Source: JACPIN01 sp964367085 | GTDB lineage: Archaea > Nanobdellota > Nanobdellia > SCGC-AAA011-G17 > ARS1403 | Assembly: GCA_964367085.1 (NCBI GenBank) | Contig: CAYIWL010000059.1 | Span: forward strand, 1 to 5,056 | Length of the DNA stretch: 5,056 bases | Direction of reading: 5' to 3' | Shown: positions 1-4,866 of the stretch, in pieces | Layout: the number at the start of each line of letters is the position of its first letter | Numbering within the stretch: position 1 is the stretch's first letter | Translations under genes and position numbers: made by a program | Notes under the pieces: model-generated | What the model was told of the DNA's origin: nothing | Seen by the model: only the letters and a program-made list of their open reading frames with translations | Database searches by the model: none

Positions 1-48
1 CTTTTTTGCAAAATTAAATTGCCACATTGATATTCATTTTGTTAAAAT

Positions 49-336
49 TTACAATGGTCTTATAATCTCTTTAGGCTTTTCTTTCTTTTCTAGTTTTACT
101 ATCCCTAAATTGCTTAATAACTCTATATCTTTGGCTACAAGCCCCCAGTTTCTATCAAGCATCTTTGCCAATTCATAAATGCTTTTTGGCTTTTTTTCTT
201 TAATACAATGCAAAACCCTAACTCTTTCTGTAGTTAATATGCTTCTTAAAGTTTCAATATCATTAAAAACTATTTTGTTCAGCTTTGTTTTTTCTCCTTT
301 TTCTATTCTTTTAACTACTTCGATAGTTTCATTCAT
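49..336 (-). CDS. Winged-helix transcriptional regulator, HVO_A0114-like (start uncertain)
   Basis: A small DNA-binding protein, 95 residues from the first ATG. A short N-terminal helix (about 1-15) is followed by KIVFNDIETLRSIL (21-34), which leads into a winged helix-turn-helix: helix LTTERVRVLHCIKE (34-47), HTH helices SIYELAKMLD (52-61) and WGLVAKDIELLSNLG (64-78), then a wing of IVKLEKKEKPKEIIRP. This order resembles the archaeal HVO_A0114 (COG4190) regulators, some of which act as antitoxin-like or autorepressing factors; the family call is from memory of such sequences. The reading frame stays open upstream of the ATG back to a stop at 427-429, and the added residues include SIKIEVRPFEES, which looks like the beta strand expected at the N-terminus of this family. 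The real start may therefore lie upstream, for example at a non-AUG codon near 381 after a GGAGG at 388-392. It diverges from the regulator at 516 across a palindromic control region. No partner toxin is visible in the window. Confidence 0.75.
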   Translation of the reverse strand: MNETIEVVKRIEKGEKTKLNKIVFNDIETLRSILTTERVRVLHCIKEKKPKSIYELAKMLDRNWGLVAKDIELLSNLGIVKLEKKEKPKEIIRPL

Positions 337-455
337 GCTTTCTTCAAATGGCCTTACTTCAATTTTTATTGAATTTACAATTCCAATCCTCCAAATCCGC
401 TTTAAGTCCGGATGACTATTTTTTAATTAATTCTTTCAAAGTATCACCATTCTAT

Positions 456-477
456 TATTATACCATATGGTCTAATA
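456..477. promoter_or_regulatory. 22-bp near-perfect palindrome, candidate operator
   Basis: The left arm TATTATACCAT (456-466) is the reverse complement of the right arm ATGGTCTAATA (467-477) at 10 of 11 positions, with a perfect ACCATATGGT core. It lies between two divergent winged-helix genes and ends 8 bp before the TATA element at 486-493. A dimeric winged-helix protein is the natural binder, so autoregulation by one or both neighbours is inferred. For a minus-strand transcript started from the same TATA, the start point would fall inside the palindrome, fitting repression of that direction. Confidence 0.55.
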
Positions 478-485
478 CAGAAACA

Positions 486-493
486 TTTATATA
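486..493. promoter_or_regulatory. TATA box between divergent regulators
   Basis: TTTATATA on the plus strand, with A-rich sequence (CAGAAACA) before it as a possible BRE. The ATG at 516 begins 22 nt after its end, so the transcript of the plus-strand regulator should be leaderless or nearly so. The reverse strand reads TATATAAA, also a consensus archaeal TATA box, so the same element could serve the minus-strand regulator gene, with a start point near 460. Confidence 0.6.
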
Positions 494-515
494 CTTTATT
501 AATCAAATTAATTCT

Positions 516-860
516 ATGATAAGTGAAGAAAAAGATTCAATCTTTGTAGAAACACTTGGAAACTCGCCACAAGCCAGAATTATGGACTATCTAATAACAT
601 CCAGAGGTTTACCTGTTCACCAATCAGATGTAATGAGAAATAGCAATGTTTCTAAGGTTACTATAATCAGGATATGGTCGAAATTTATAGAAGAAAAGAT
701 ATTATTGTATGACAGAACAATAGGAAAAGCTAAATTATACACCTTAAATGAAAAAAATATTGTTGTGAAAAAACTAATTGAATTATATAACATATGCTTA
801 AGGAAAGAAGCTGAAATTGGTTTAAAAGGAATTAAAGAAATAGAACCGATTCCTGCTTAA
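516..860 (+). CDS. Winged-helix DNA-binding regulator, 114 aa
   Basis: A transcriptional regulator of a small ArsR/MarR-like winged-helix type that is common in archaea. The N-terminus SIFVETLGNSPQARIMDYLI (8-27) is the usual first-helix pattern of the family. HTH helices follow at about 36-41 (QSDVMR) and 45-60 (VSKVTIIRIWSKFIEE). The wing is ILLYDRTIGKAKLYTLN (62-78), and the C-terminal helix begins with VVKKLIELY (83-91), a likely dimerisation helix. The open frame extends upstream to 348, but I choose the ATG at 516: the encoded protein then begins directly at the recognisable domain, the TATA box at 486-493 is placed for a leaderless start there, and the region before it carries an operator-like palindrome and overlaps the opposite gene. 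The target is unknown; regulation of its own promoter or of the divergent gene is inferred. It ends 26 bp before the converging DedA gene. Confidence 0.8.
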   Translation: MISEEKDSIFVETLGNSPQARIMDYLITSRGLPVHQSDVMRNSNVSKVTIIRIWSKFIEEKILLYDRTIGKAKLYTLNEKNIVVKKLIELYNICLRKEAEIGLKGIKEIEPIPA

Positions 861-886
861 TTATTTTCTTAAAAGTTATTCGGGCG

Positions 887-1525
887 CTAAATTTTGTTTT
901 CAATTTTTAGCCTTCTTCTATGCTTAATGTATTCTATTACCGCTGGTATGAACGAGATTACAATTATTAACAAAACAATTACTGTCAGATTATCTTTGAT
1001 TAAAGGAATATTTCCGAAATAGAATCCTGAAAAAACAAATGCAGCAACCCAGACAATCCCGCCAATTACGTTATAAATTAAAAAAGTAAGATAATCCATT
1101 TTCCCAATGCCGGCAACAAATGGAGCAAATGTCCTGATTATAGGAACGAATCTTGCAAGCAAGATCGTTTTCTTGCCATGCTTGTGAAAAAACAGTCTTG
1201 TTCTTTCCAAGTGCTCCTGTTTGATAAATCTTGAAAATACTTTTTTTCCGACGTGGCGACCGATCCAGTAATTGAGAGTATCCCCTAAAATTGCTGCAGC
1301 TGAAAGCAGAAAAAACAAATAATAAACATTCAATGCTCCTGTTGCCGCAATCGTGCCTGAAATAAAAAGCAATGAATCTCCTGGAAGAAAAGGAGTTAAA
1401 ACAAAACCAGTTTCTAAAAATACGATGAAGAAAAGCAAAACATAAACAAAATCTCCGTAACCTTGAATCAGAGTTATAAGATATTTATCAAAATGCAGGA
1501 TAAACTCAAGGATGGATTTGATCAT
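887..1525 (-). CDS. DedA/VTT-family membrane protein
   Basis: A 212-residue integral membrane protein of the DedA family (VTT or SNARE-associated domain). These proteins are linked to lipid flipping (undecaprenyl phosphate or phospholipid scramblase-like activity), membrane potential and envelope integrity; the substrate here is unknown. Visible family features are a re-entrant segment FLETGFVLTPFLPGDSLLF (36-54), GDTLNYWIGRHVGKK (81-95), and GKKTILLARFVPIIR (117-131) followed by APFVAGIGKMDYLTF (134-148). E38, D50, R125 and R131 have the same spacing (12 and 6) as the residues reported essential in E. coli YqjA (E39, D51, R130, R136), so it looks functional. Hydrophobic stretches lie at about 17-37, 50-80, 145-170 and 178-198, and the tail is basic (KHRRRLK). 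Length is normal for the family. The likely TATA element is at 1548-1555 and leaves almost no leader. It stands alone, converging with the regulator at 516-860. Confidence 0.93.
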   Translation of the reverse strand: MIKSILEFILHFDKYLITLIQGYGDFVYVLLFFIVFLETGFVLTPFLPGDSLLFISGTIAATGALNVYYLFFLLSAAAILGDTLNYWIGRHVGKKVFSRFIKQEHLERTRLFFHKHGKKTILLARFVPIIRTFAPFVAGIGKMDYLTFLIYNVIGGIVWVAAFVFSGFYFGNIPLIKDNLTVIVLLIIVISFIPAVIEYIKHRRRLKIENKI

Positions 1526-1547
1526 GGCATTAAGATTAAAACTGCGG

Positions 1548-1555
1548 TTAATAAA
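1548..1555 (-). promoter_or_regulatory. TATA-like element for the DedA gene
   Basis: Minus-strand TTTATTAA ends 22 nt before the ATG at 1525-1523, the distance seen for other leaderless genes in this window. No Shine-Dalgarno sequence precedes the ATG. Confidence 0.5.
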
Positions 1556-1625
1556 TGTTCACGTTATTGGAAAAAATTAAAAATTAAAATTATCGTTAAT
1601 AATGCATAAAAAACAAAAAGCAAGC

Positions 1626-1633
1626 TTTATATA
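1626..1633 (+). promoter_or_regulatory. TATA box for the 29-residue-repeat protein gene
   Basis: TTTATATA (extended to TTTATATATAAG) with a purine-rich AAAAAGCAAG stretch before it. A start point about 25 nt downstream (near 1657) leaves a leader of roughly 25 nt, unlike the other promoters here, and that leader carries the only clear ribosome binding site of the window. Confidence 0.65.
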
Positions 1634-1667
1634 TAAGTTCTACCACAAAAGGGCTATAAGATTAAAA

Positions 1668-1672
1668 GAGGT
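1668..1672 (+). promoter_or_regulatory. Shine-Dalgarno site GAGGT
   Basis: GAGGT lies 9 nt ahead of the ATG at 1682 and fixes that start. It marks this gene as having a leader, in contrast to the leaderless neighbours. Confidence 0.65.
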
Positions 1673-1681
1673 AAAAAAGAG

Positions 1682-2410
1682 ATGACTACTCCTTCAAAAA
1701 TTGTTCAGGGGATGGGTATAAAATTTGATGATCCCCATATGTTAGACCAGAAGCAAGACCTTAACAGATTTAGCAAGATTGTTCCTTTACTTATCCAAAG
1801 GGGTATTGACAAGCTTAATTTATCTATGTTTAGCCATGACCTTAGGAAAGACCTTTTACTCGCACTTGGGGATGAGTATAGGAGAAAAGGGGATTTATAT
1901 GATGCTGCAAGGGCATACTTATTAGCAGATGACAAAGAGAAAATGAACTTAATTGGAGAGGATTATGAGATTTTGATGCAATGGGATAATTGCGTTGAAG
2001 TCTATAAACTATCTGGAAACCATTCAAAACTCATGAAGATCGGAAAGAAATGCATGATGGATGGGAATTTGAAACAGGCTGCTAAGGCATTCATGGCAGC
2101 TGATGACCAAGAGCATCTTTTGAATGTGAGCGAGAAATGCATGGATTGTTATAGATATGATCAGGCTTTTGAAATTCTTTCATTCTTACAGGATAAACAA
2201 AGGCTTCAAACGCTAGGAGTTAGATGCTTAGATCAGCATGAGTATGATTATGCGATACAGTGCTTCAAGATTTCTGAAGACAAAGAAAGGCTTAATCAGA
2301 CTGGAGATCAATTGCTTAAAGAAGAGAGAATGGAAAAGGCATTAGAAGCATATACACTAGCAGATAACCAGGCTATGATCTCGTTTATAAAGCATAATTT
2401 TGTTAGATAA
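1682..2410 (+). CDS. Alpha-solenoid protein of six exact 29-residue helical repeats
   Basis: A 242-residue soluble protein without signal peptide or membrane segment. After an N-terminal part of about 60 residues, the sequence falls into six helical-hairpin repeats with an exact 29-residue period. The small residue opening each repeat is at 63, 92, 121, 150, 179 and 208 (G,G,G,S,G,G). The packing Ala or Cys of helix B is at 75, 104, 133, 162, 191 and 220. An aromatic or Leu follows four residues later, then D or N at 84, 113, 142, 171, 200 and 229, and Leu, Met or Ile at 88, 117, 146, 175, 204 and 233. The pattern (LG....Y..G....A...Y..ADD.E.L) is TPR-like but shorter than the 34-residue TPR, recalling the helical-hairpin arrays of coatomer and intraflagellar-transport proteins. 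Such solenoids are protein-binding scaffolds; no catalytic motif is visible and the partner is unknown. It has its own promoter and SD site and is divergent from DedA. Confidence 0.85.
   Translation: MTTPSKIVQGMGIKFDDPHMLDQKQDLNRFSKIVPLLIQRGIDKLNLSMFSHDLRKDLLLALGDEYRRKGDLYDAARAYLLADDKEKMNLIGEDYEILMQWDNCVEVYKLSGNHSKLMKIGKKCMMDGNLKQAAKAFMAADDQEHLLNVSEKCMDCYRYDQAFEILSFLQDKQRLQTLGVRCLDQHEYDYAIQCFKISEDKERLNQTGDQLLKEERMEKALEAYTLADNQAMISFIKHNFVR
1862..2383 (+). repeat. Six tandem 29-residue protein repeats (87-bp coding units)
   Basis: These are the coding units of the solenoid (residues 61-234), each 87 bp with no insertion or deletion between units. The DNA has diverged and the repeat shows at protein level only, so the units are old and held by structure; nothing suggests a recent tandem duplication. 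Conserved columns are G/S at unit position 3, A/C at 15, Y/F/L at 19, D/N at 24 and a large aliphatic residue at 28. Confidence 0.8.
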
Positions 2411-2412
2411 AA

Positions 2413-2444
2413 CTTTTTCTAATTCTTTTATTTTTGATTTTTTA
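2413..2444 (+). terminator. Oligo-T transcription termination region
   Basis: Directly after the stop of the solenoid gene come several T runs (CTTTTTCT, CTTTTATTTTTG, ATTTTTTAG) with no hairpin. This is the usual appearance of intrinsic termination in archaea, and it precedes the next promoter. Confidence 0.5.
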
Positions 2445-2450
2445 GTAAAA

Positions 2451-2458
2451 AATATATA
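2451..2458 (+). promoter_or_regulatory. TATA box for the small membrane protein gene
   Basis: AATATATA, preceded by the A-rich GTAAAA, ends 22 nt before the ATG at 2481. A start point about 25 nt downstream would be at or next to the A of the ATG, so the mRNA should be leaderless. Confidence 0.55.
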
Positions 2459-2480
2459 CTATTACTTATAGCTTAATCAT

Positions 2481-2927
2481 ATGGCAGCAGACATAATTAT
2501 CTTGCTCTACATTATAGGGATATTTATTGCAATTGCTTTCTGGGAGGCATATATCGAAGGCAGTGGTGGATGGGCTGCTAATCAAGTCGGCTGGAGAATT
2601 AATTTCGGAGTTGGTTTTTTGAGAAGACCATTAGATGCATATCACTTCTGGAGCTGGATTGTGATGATACCTGCTTTTCTGATGCTGCCATTTGTGATGT
2701 TCGGATTTAACCTGCATTTATTCTGGCTTGTCGTCATTGGCTTTTTGCTTGGAACCGTTATCGAGGATTTTTTATGGTTCGTTGTCAATCCTGTTTTTCC
2801 GCTTAGAGATTTTAATCCTAAAAAAGTCTGGTGGCATTACTGGGTTGGTTTTGGAAGATTTAAAATCCCGGAGATTTATGTTGTTTATCCTGTCCTTTCC
2901 TTGCTTGTATGGATTTACTTATTATAG
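2481..2927 (+). CDS. Uncharacterised four-helix membrane protein
   Basis: A 148-residue membrane protein I cannot assign to a named family. Hydrophobic segments lie at about 4-20, 58-75, 78-94 and 132-148, so four membrane spans are likely. Between and beside them are unusual clusters of polar and aromatic residues: WEAYIEGSGGW (21-31), VGWRINF (36-42), PLDAYHFWSW (50-59), EDFLWFVVNPVFPLRDF (95-111), and KKVWWHYWVGFGRFKIPEIY (114-133). The density of W, H, E, D, N and P is typical of a conserved active or binding site at the membrane face, such as a metal-dependent or lipid-modifying enzyme, but that is only inference. Composition and the good leaderless promoter support a real gene. Its last 22 codons, including the PEIYVVYP segment and the last span, overlap the 3' end of the glycosyltransferase gene on the other strand. 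Confidence 0.8.
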   Translation: MAADIIILLYIIGIFIAIAFWEAYIEGSGGWAANQVGWRINFGVGFLRRPLDAYHFWSWIVMIPAFLMLPFVMFGFNLHLFWLVVIGFLLGTVIEDFLWFVVNPVFPLRDFNPKKVWWHYWVGFGRFKIPEIYVVYPVLSLLVWIYLL

Positions 2928-3990
2928 CTGCTGCCTGCTCTGCCCCATCTGCTTCCAGGTTTAGATTCTCCAGATTTTCTTTTAGCTTTGGAATTGAACT
3001 GATAAAATCCCGGATGATTGAAACCAGTTCTGTCTTCGCGAAATCTTTTTTATTTTCTACCATCGAGATTCTTTGCTTTTTAGCATAGTGTGCATTTAAT
3101 TCCTGCTCGATAAAATTTGGGATTGGAAATAGAAGTGATGGTTTTTTCAGAGCGATGCATTCTGAAAGCGTGCAATGGCCTGCTTGAGTGATTATCCCTT
3201 TTGATGCTTTTAGATATTCCAAAAAATTATCTTTGAATGAAAGGAAAGTTACGTTATCATGCGATTTTCCTGAGAGCCTATATGTAAAAACAATGAAGTC
3301 CTCTTCTATATTCGGAAGAATATCTTGAATTTTGTAGAGCAACTCCGTTGAAAAATGCGAGCCTCCGAACATTATTATAATCGGGGGTTTTCTCAATCCT
3401 AACTTTTCAAGCAATTCTTTCTGAGATGCTTTCGGAAGTTTTCTTGTAATTAAATTTACGAATTTATACTTATCAATCTCTGTCGGATGCTTTTCAAATG
3501 AGGGGATTATGATTGGCGCAGATATCTTTTTTGCTTTGTTGTAAATTATTGAAACATACTTGCTTTGCAACCAATGACACTTTTTATTTTCCTTAATATA
3601 TCCTTTATACTGTAATGGGTCAAAATTAAATACGAGAACATGCGGCCTTTTCTTTTCCATGTACAAAGGCAAAGGCTCGAAATCGCAAATGATGACATCC
3701 GGATTGAAAACTTTAAACAGGCGCTTCAACTTGAAATAATTTTTTACGTAGAAGGAAGGGAGTTTTAGATTCATGATTATTGTTCTCATCGTCGAGAATT
3801 CTGAATTTTTTTCAGGTAATCTTGGGCCGTCTATATCTAGAGTGCTGTACACATTCTTAAAATACTCCAACCCGTTGCCGTAAGAAGCAATGACTATCTC
3901 TGCTCCGTTTTTTTCCAATTCCTTGAGTATTGCTGCCTGCCTTATTGTATGACCGTATCCAATTCCTGTAATGACTGAAACAACTTTCAT
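2860..3990 (-). CDS. GT28/MurG-like glycosyltransferase (MJ1255-like)
   Basis: A 376-residue GT-B fold glycosyltransferase that probably moves a sugar from an NDP-sugar to a lipid or glycan acceptor on the inner membrane face. The N-terminal acceptor domain (about 1-165) starts with the glycine loop ITGIGYGHTIRQ (7-18), typical of MurG/MGDG-synthase/MJ1255 relatives, and carries ICDFEPLP (101-108). The C-terminal donor domain (about 195-345) begins with PPIIIMFGGS (202-211). It contains TQAGHCTLSECIALKKPSL (268-286), the family donor-binding motif with H272 and E277, then PIPNFIEQELNA (289-300), where E295, Q296 and N299 match the usual P..x.EQ..NA pattern. The last 20 or so residues (QARKGQDKQHKSPGF) are charged, look disordered and overlap the converging gene, so they may be a run-on tail. 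Its ATG overlaps the stop of the deacetylase gene (ATGA), implying translational coupling. Donor and acceptor cannot be read from the sequence. Confidence 0.9.
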   Translation of the reverse strand: MKVVSVITGIGYGHTIRQAAILKELEKNGAEIVIASYGNGLEYFKNVYSTLDIDGPRLPEKNSEFSTMRTIIMNLKLPSFYVKNYFKLKRLFKVFNPDVIICDFEPLPLYMEKKRPHVLVFNFDPLQYKGYIKENKKCHWLQSKYVSIIYNKAKKISAPIIIPSFEKHPTEIDKYKFVNLITRKLPKASQKELLEKLGLRKPPIIIMFGGSHFSTELLYKIQDILPNIEEDFIVFTYRLSGKSHDNVTFLSFKDNFLEYLKASKGIITQAGHCTLSECIALKKPSLLFPIPNFIEQELNAHYAKKQRISMVENKKDFAKTELVSIIRDFISSIPKLKENLENLNLEADGAEQAAAIISKSIQARKGQDKQHKSPGF

Positions 3991-4622
3991 CTTACCTTTT
4001 CAAATTTTTCTGCATACCTGCAATTGTTTTTTATTCCGTAATAGCGGGCTCTGAAAATTACTGGAAGAATCTGCGGATAGTACATCATGAGCCACTGGCT
4101 TCTGTGCTGCTTCATCAGACTTATCTTTCTCCAAAAATAGTTGGAGATATCAACATACATTATCGGGTTCTGAATTATCTTTGGAATTGTCCAGATGTTA
4201 AATGTATAAACCGGGTATTTTTTATTCGAAGAATCCACTGCAGCTAGAACAACTCGACTAACATCTCTATGATCGGGGTGTGTTTCAGAGCTTGATAAAG
4301 TAAATATTTTTTCCGGCTTGTATTTTTCTATGATTTTTTTTATTTGCAGCTTGATTTTTTTCTCTTCGTCTGCTATTCCTCTTTCTTTTAAATCTAAGAA
4401 AATAACTTCTTCCAGCCCTATTTTTTTAGCAACCTTTCCTGCTTCTTTTTTTCTTATATCTGTTATAATCTCTTCTTTGAAATGAGGATGTGAAAGCTGC
4501 CCTTTCGTAAAAATAACTTCTATTATGGATTTTCCTTCATCAAGGTATTTTAAAAGTGTACCTCCCATCCCAACAATTTCATCATCAGGATGCGCCGAAA
4601 AGATTAATATATTTCCTGCCAT
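3987..4622 (-). CDS. PIG-L/LmbE-family zinc-dependent N-deacetylase
   Basis: A 211-residue Zn-dependent deacetylase of the PIG-L (LmbE) superfamily, which removes N-acetyl groups from N-acetylglucosamine or related sugars in GPI-anchor, mycothiol, bacillithiol and chitobiose metabolism. The catalytic signature AHPDDE is at 10-15: by family analogy H11 and D14 bind zinc and D13 is the general base. HPDH at 115-118 supplies the third zinc ligand (H118) and a second catalytic His (H115). The late motif MKQHRSQW (170-177) is also typical. All expected residues are present, so it should be active. There is no signal peptide; the protein is predicted cytoplasmic. It is the first gene of a two-gene operon with the glycosyltransferase (4-bp overlap), so the likely job is deacetylating an N-acetylated sugar made or extended by that enzyme. 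Order and substrate are inferred. A TATA-like element at 4644-4651 fits a leaderless start. Confidence 0.93.
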   Translation of the reverse strand: MAGNILIFSAHPDDEIVGMGGTLLKYLDEGKSIIEVIFTKGQLSHPHFKEEIITDIRKKEAGKVAKKIGLEEVIFLDLKERGIADEEKKIKLQIKKIIEKYKPEKIFTLSSSETHPDHRDVSRVVLAAVDSSNKKYPVYTFNIWTIPKIIQNPIMYVDISNYFWRKISLMKQHRSQWLMMYYPQILPVIFRARYYGIKNNCRYAEKFEKVR

Positions 4623-4643
4623 TACTTATCCAAAAATTTTCTA

Positions 4644-4651
4644 TTATTTAA
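4644..4651 (-). promoter_or_regulatory. TATA-like element for the deacetylase-glycosyltransferase operon
   Basis: Minus-strand TTAAATAA ends 21 nt before the ATG at 4622, the distance of the other leaderless promoters here. It follows the tRNA gene and its T run, so the operon probably has its own promoter. Confidence 0.45.
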
Positions 4652-4668
4652 GTTTTTACTTCTTTAAG

Positions 4669-4673
4669 AAAAA
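4669..4673 (-). terminator. T5 run directly after the tRNA gene
   Basis: On the minus strand the tRNA discriminator base is followed at once by TTTTT, the common oligo-T stop of archaeal tRNA transcripts. Confidence 0.5.
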
Positions 4674-4768
4674 TGCGTCGGCCGGGATTCGAACCCGGAT
4701 CATCGCCTTGGAAGGGCGAAATTTTAGCCCGTTTGTTTCATGACGCCTGGCCATTGAACTACCGACGC
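4674..4768 (-). tRNA. tRNA-Gly(UCC) with a 23-nt noncanonical intron
   Basis: Read on the minus strand, the acceptor stem GCGTCGG pairs with CCGACGC, with discriminator A at 4674. Bases T8 and A9 are followed by D stem GTTC and D loop AATGGCCA (with G18-G19). The anticodon stem is TCGCC/GGCGA around loop CTTCCAA, giving anticodon TCC (4712-4710). The variable loop is TGAT and the T arm is CCGGG/TTCGAAT/CCCGG. The gene is 95 nt; removing 23 nt from the D arm gives a normal 72-nt tRNA in which the D stem closes as GTTC/GAAT. CCA is not encoded. Glycine identity fits the UCC anticodon, C35-C36 and the A73 discriminator. It would read GGA and GGG codons. Confidence 0.93.
4724..4746 (-). other. 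tRNA intron at position 22/23 with a full bulge-helix-bulge motif
   Basis: The 23-nt insert separates D-stem bases G22 and A23. Folding the precursor gives an exact archaeal splice motif: outer helix AAU/AUU, a 3-nt bulge AGG, a central 4-bp helix GGCC/GGCU, a 3-nt bulge AAA, and an inner helix CGU/ACG closing a 10-nt loop. Cutting after the second base of each bulge, the rule for the archaeal tRNA splicing endonuclease, removes exactly the 23 nt needed to restore the cloverleaf. Two independent arguments, tRNA shape and splice motif, give the same boundaries. Confidence 0.85.
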
Positions 4769-4791
4769 TCGTATTGAAAGAATGAATTTTG

Positions 4792-4799
4792 GTTTTTAA
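4792..4799 (-). promoter_or_regulatory. TATA-like element for the tRNA-Gly gene
   Basis: Minus-strand TTAAAAAC ends 23 nt before the 5' end of the tRNA (4768), which would start the transcript within a few bases of the mature end. The match to the TATA consensus is weak. Confidence 0.35.
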
Positions 4800-4818
4800 G
4801 ATTATTGCTTCTTGGGTA

Positions 4819-4864
4819 TGTCGCATAATCGGGACTTGGTTTAAGGTGTCGCATTAAGGGACTT
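4819..4864. repeat. Two direct repeats, TGTCGCAT-N-GGGACTT
   Basis: TGTCGCATAATCGGGACTT (4819-4837) is followed 28 bp on by TGTCGCATTAAGGGACTT (4847-4864). The outer blocks TGTCGCAT and GGGACTT are identical in both; only the spacer differs (AATC against TAA). The GC-rich blocks stand out from the AT-rich surroundings. Spaced repeats of this kind are seen as transposase-binding sites at the ends of some insertion sequences (a TG-starting end with internal repeats) or as regulator binding sites. Which applies cannot be decided here; no matching opposite end is in the window. Confidence 0.6.
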
Positions 4865-4866
4865 AG

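Noticed and set aside
1..27. Possible start of another minus-strand gene (ATG at 27, MWQFNFAKK running off the left edge)
   Set aside because: Only nine codons are visible, there is no ribosome binding site, and another ATG just upstream leads to a seven-codon ORF. It could be a downstream operon partner of the regulator, but the window cannot support it.
179..415. Plus-strand ORF opposite the left regulator
   Set aside because: It is the antisense of a winged-helix gene in a very AT-rich region; the hydrophobic translation comes from reading K/E codons in reverse.
348..515. N-terminal extension of the plus-strand regulator ORF back to 348
   Set aside because: The extension adds 56 residues with no family resemblance, overlaps the likely N-terminal coding part of the opposite regulator, and contains the palindrome and TATA box that serve the start at 516.
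1561..1620. A/T-rich stretch with AAAATTAAAAATTAAAATT runs between the divergent promoters
   Set aside because: It resembles a repeat or origin-like AT-rich region but is only low-complexity promoter DNA; no iterated protein-binding site or stable structure is visible.
1705..2027. Two minus-strand ORFs inside the solenoid gene
   Set aside because: They are reverse-strand shadows of a gene with clear 29-residue periodicity and its own promoter and SD site; their translations show no domain pattern.
2728..2964. Plus-strand ORF of 78 codons in another frame of the membrane protein gene
   Set aside because: It overlaps two better supported genes and has no promoter or domain; it is a shadow of the hydrophobic coding sequence.
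4525..4743. Plus-strand ORF of 72 codons
   Set aside because: It is antisense to the deacetylase N-terminus and runs into the tRNA gene; the translation (AGIRTRIIALEG) is the familiar false protein read from a tRNA antisense strand.
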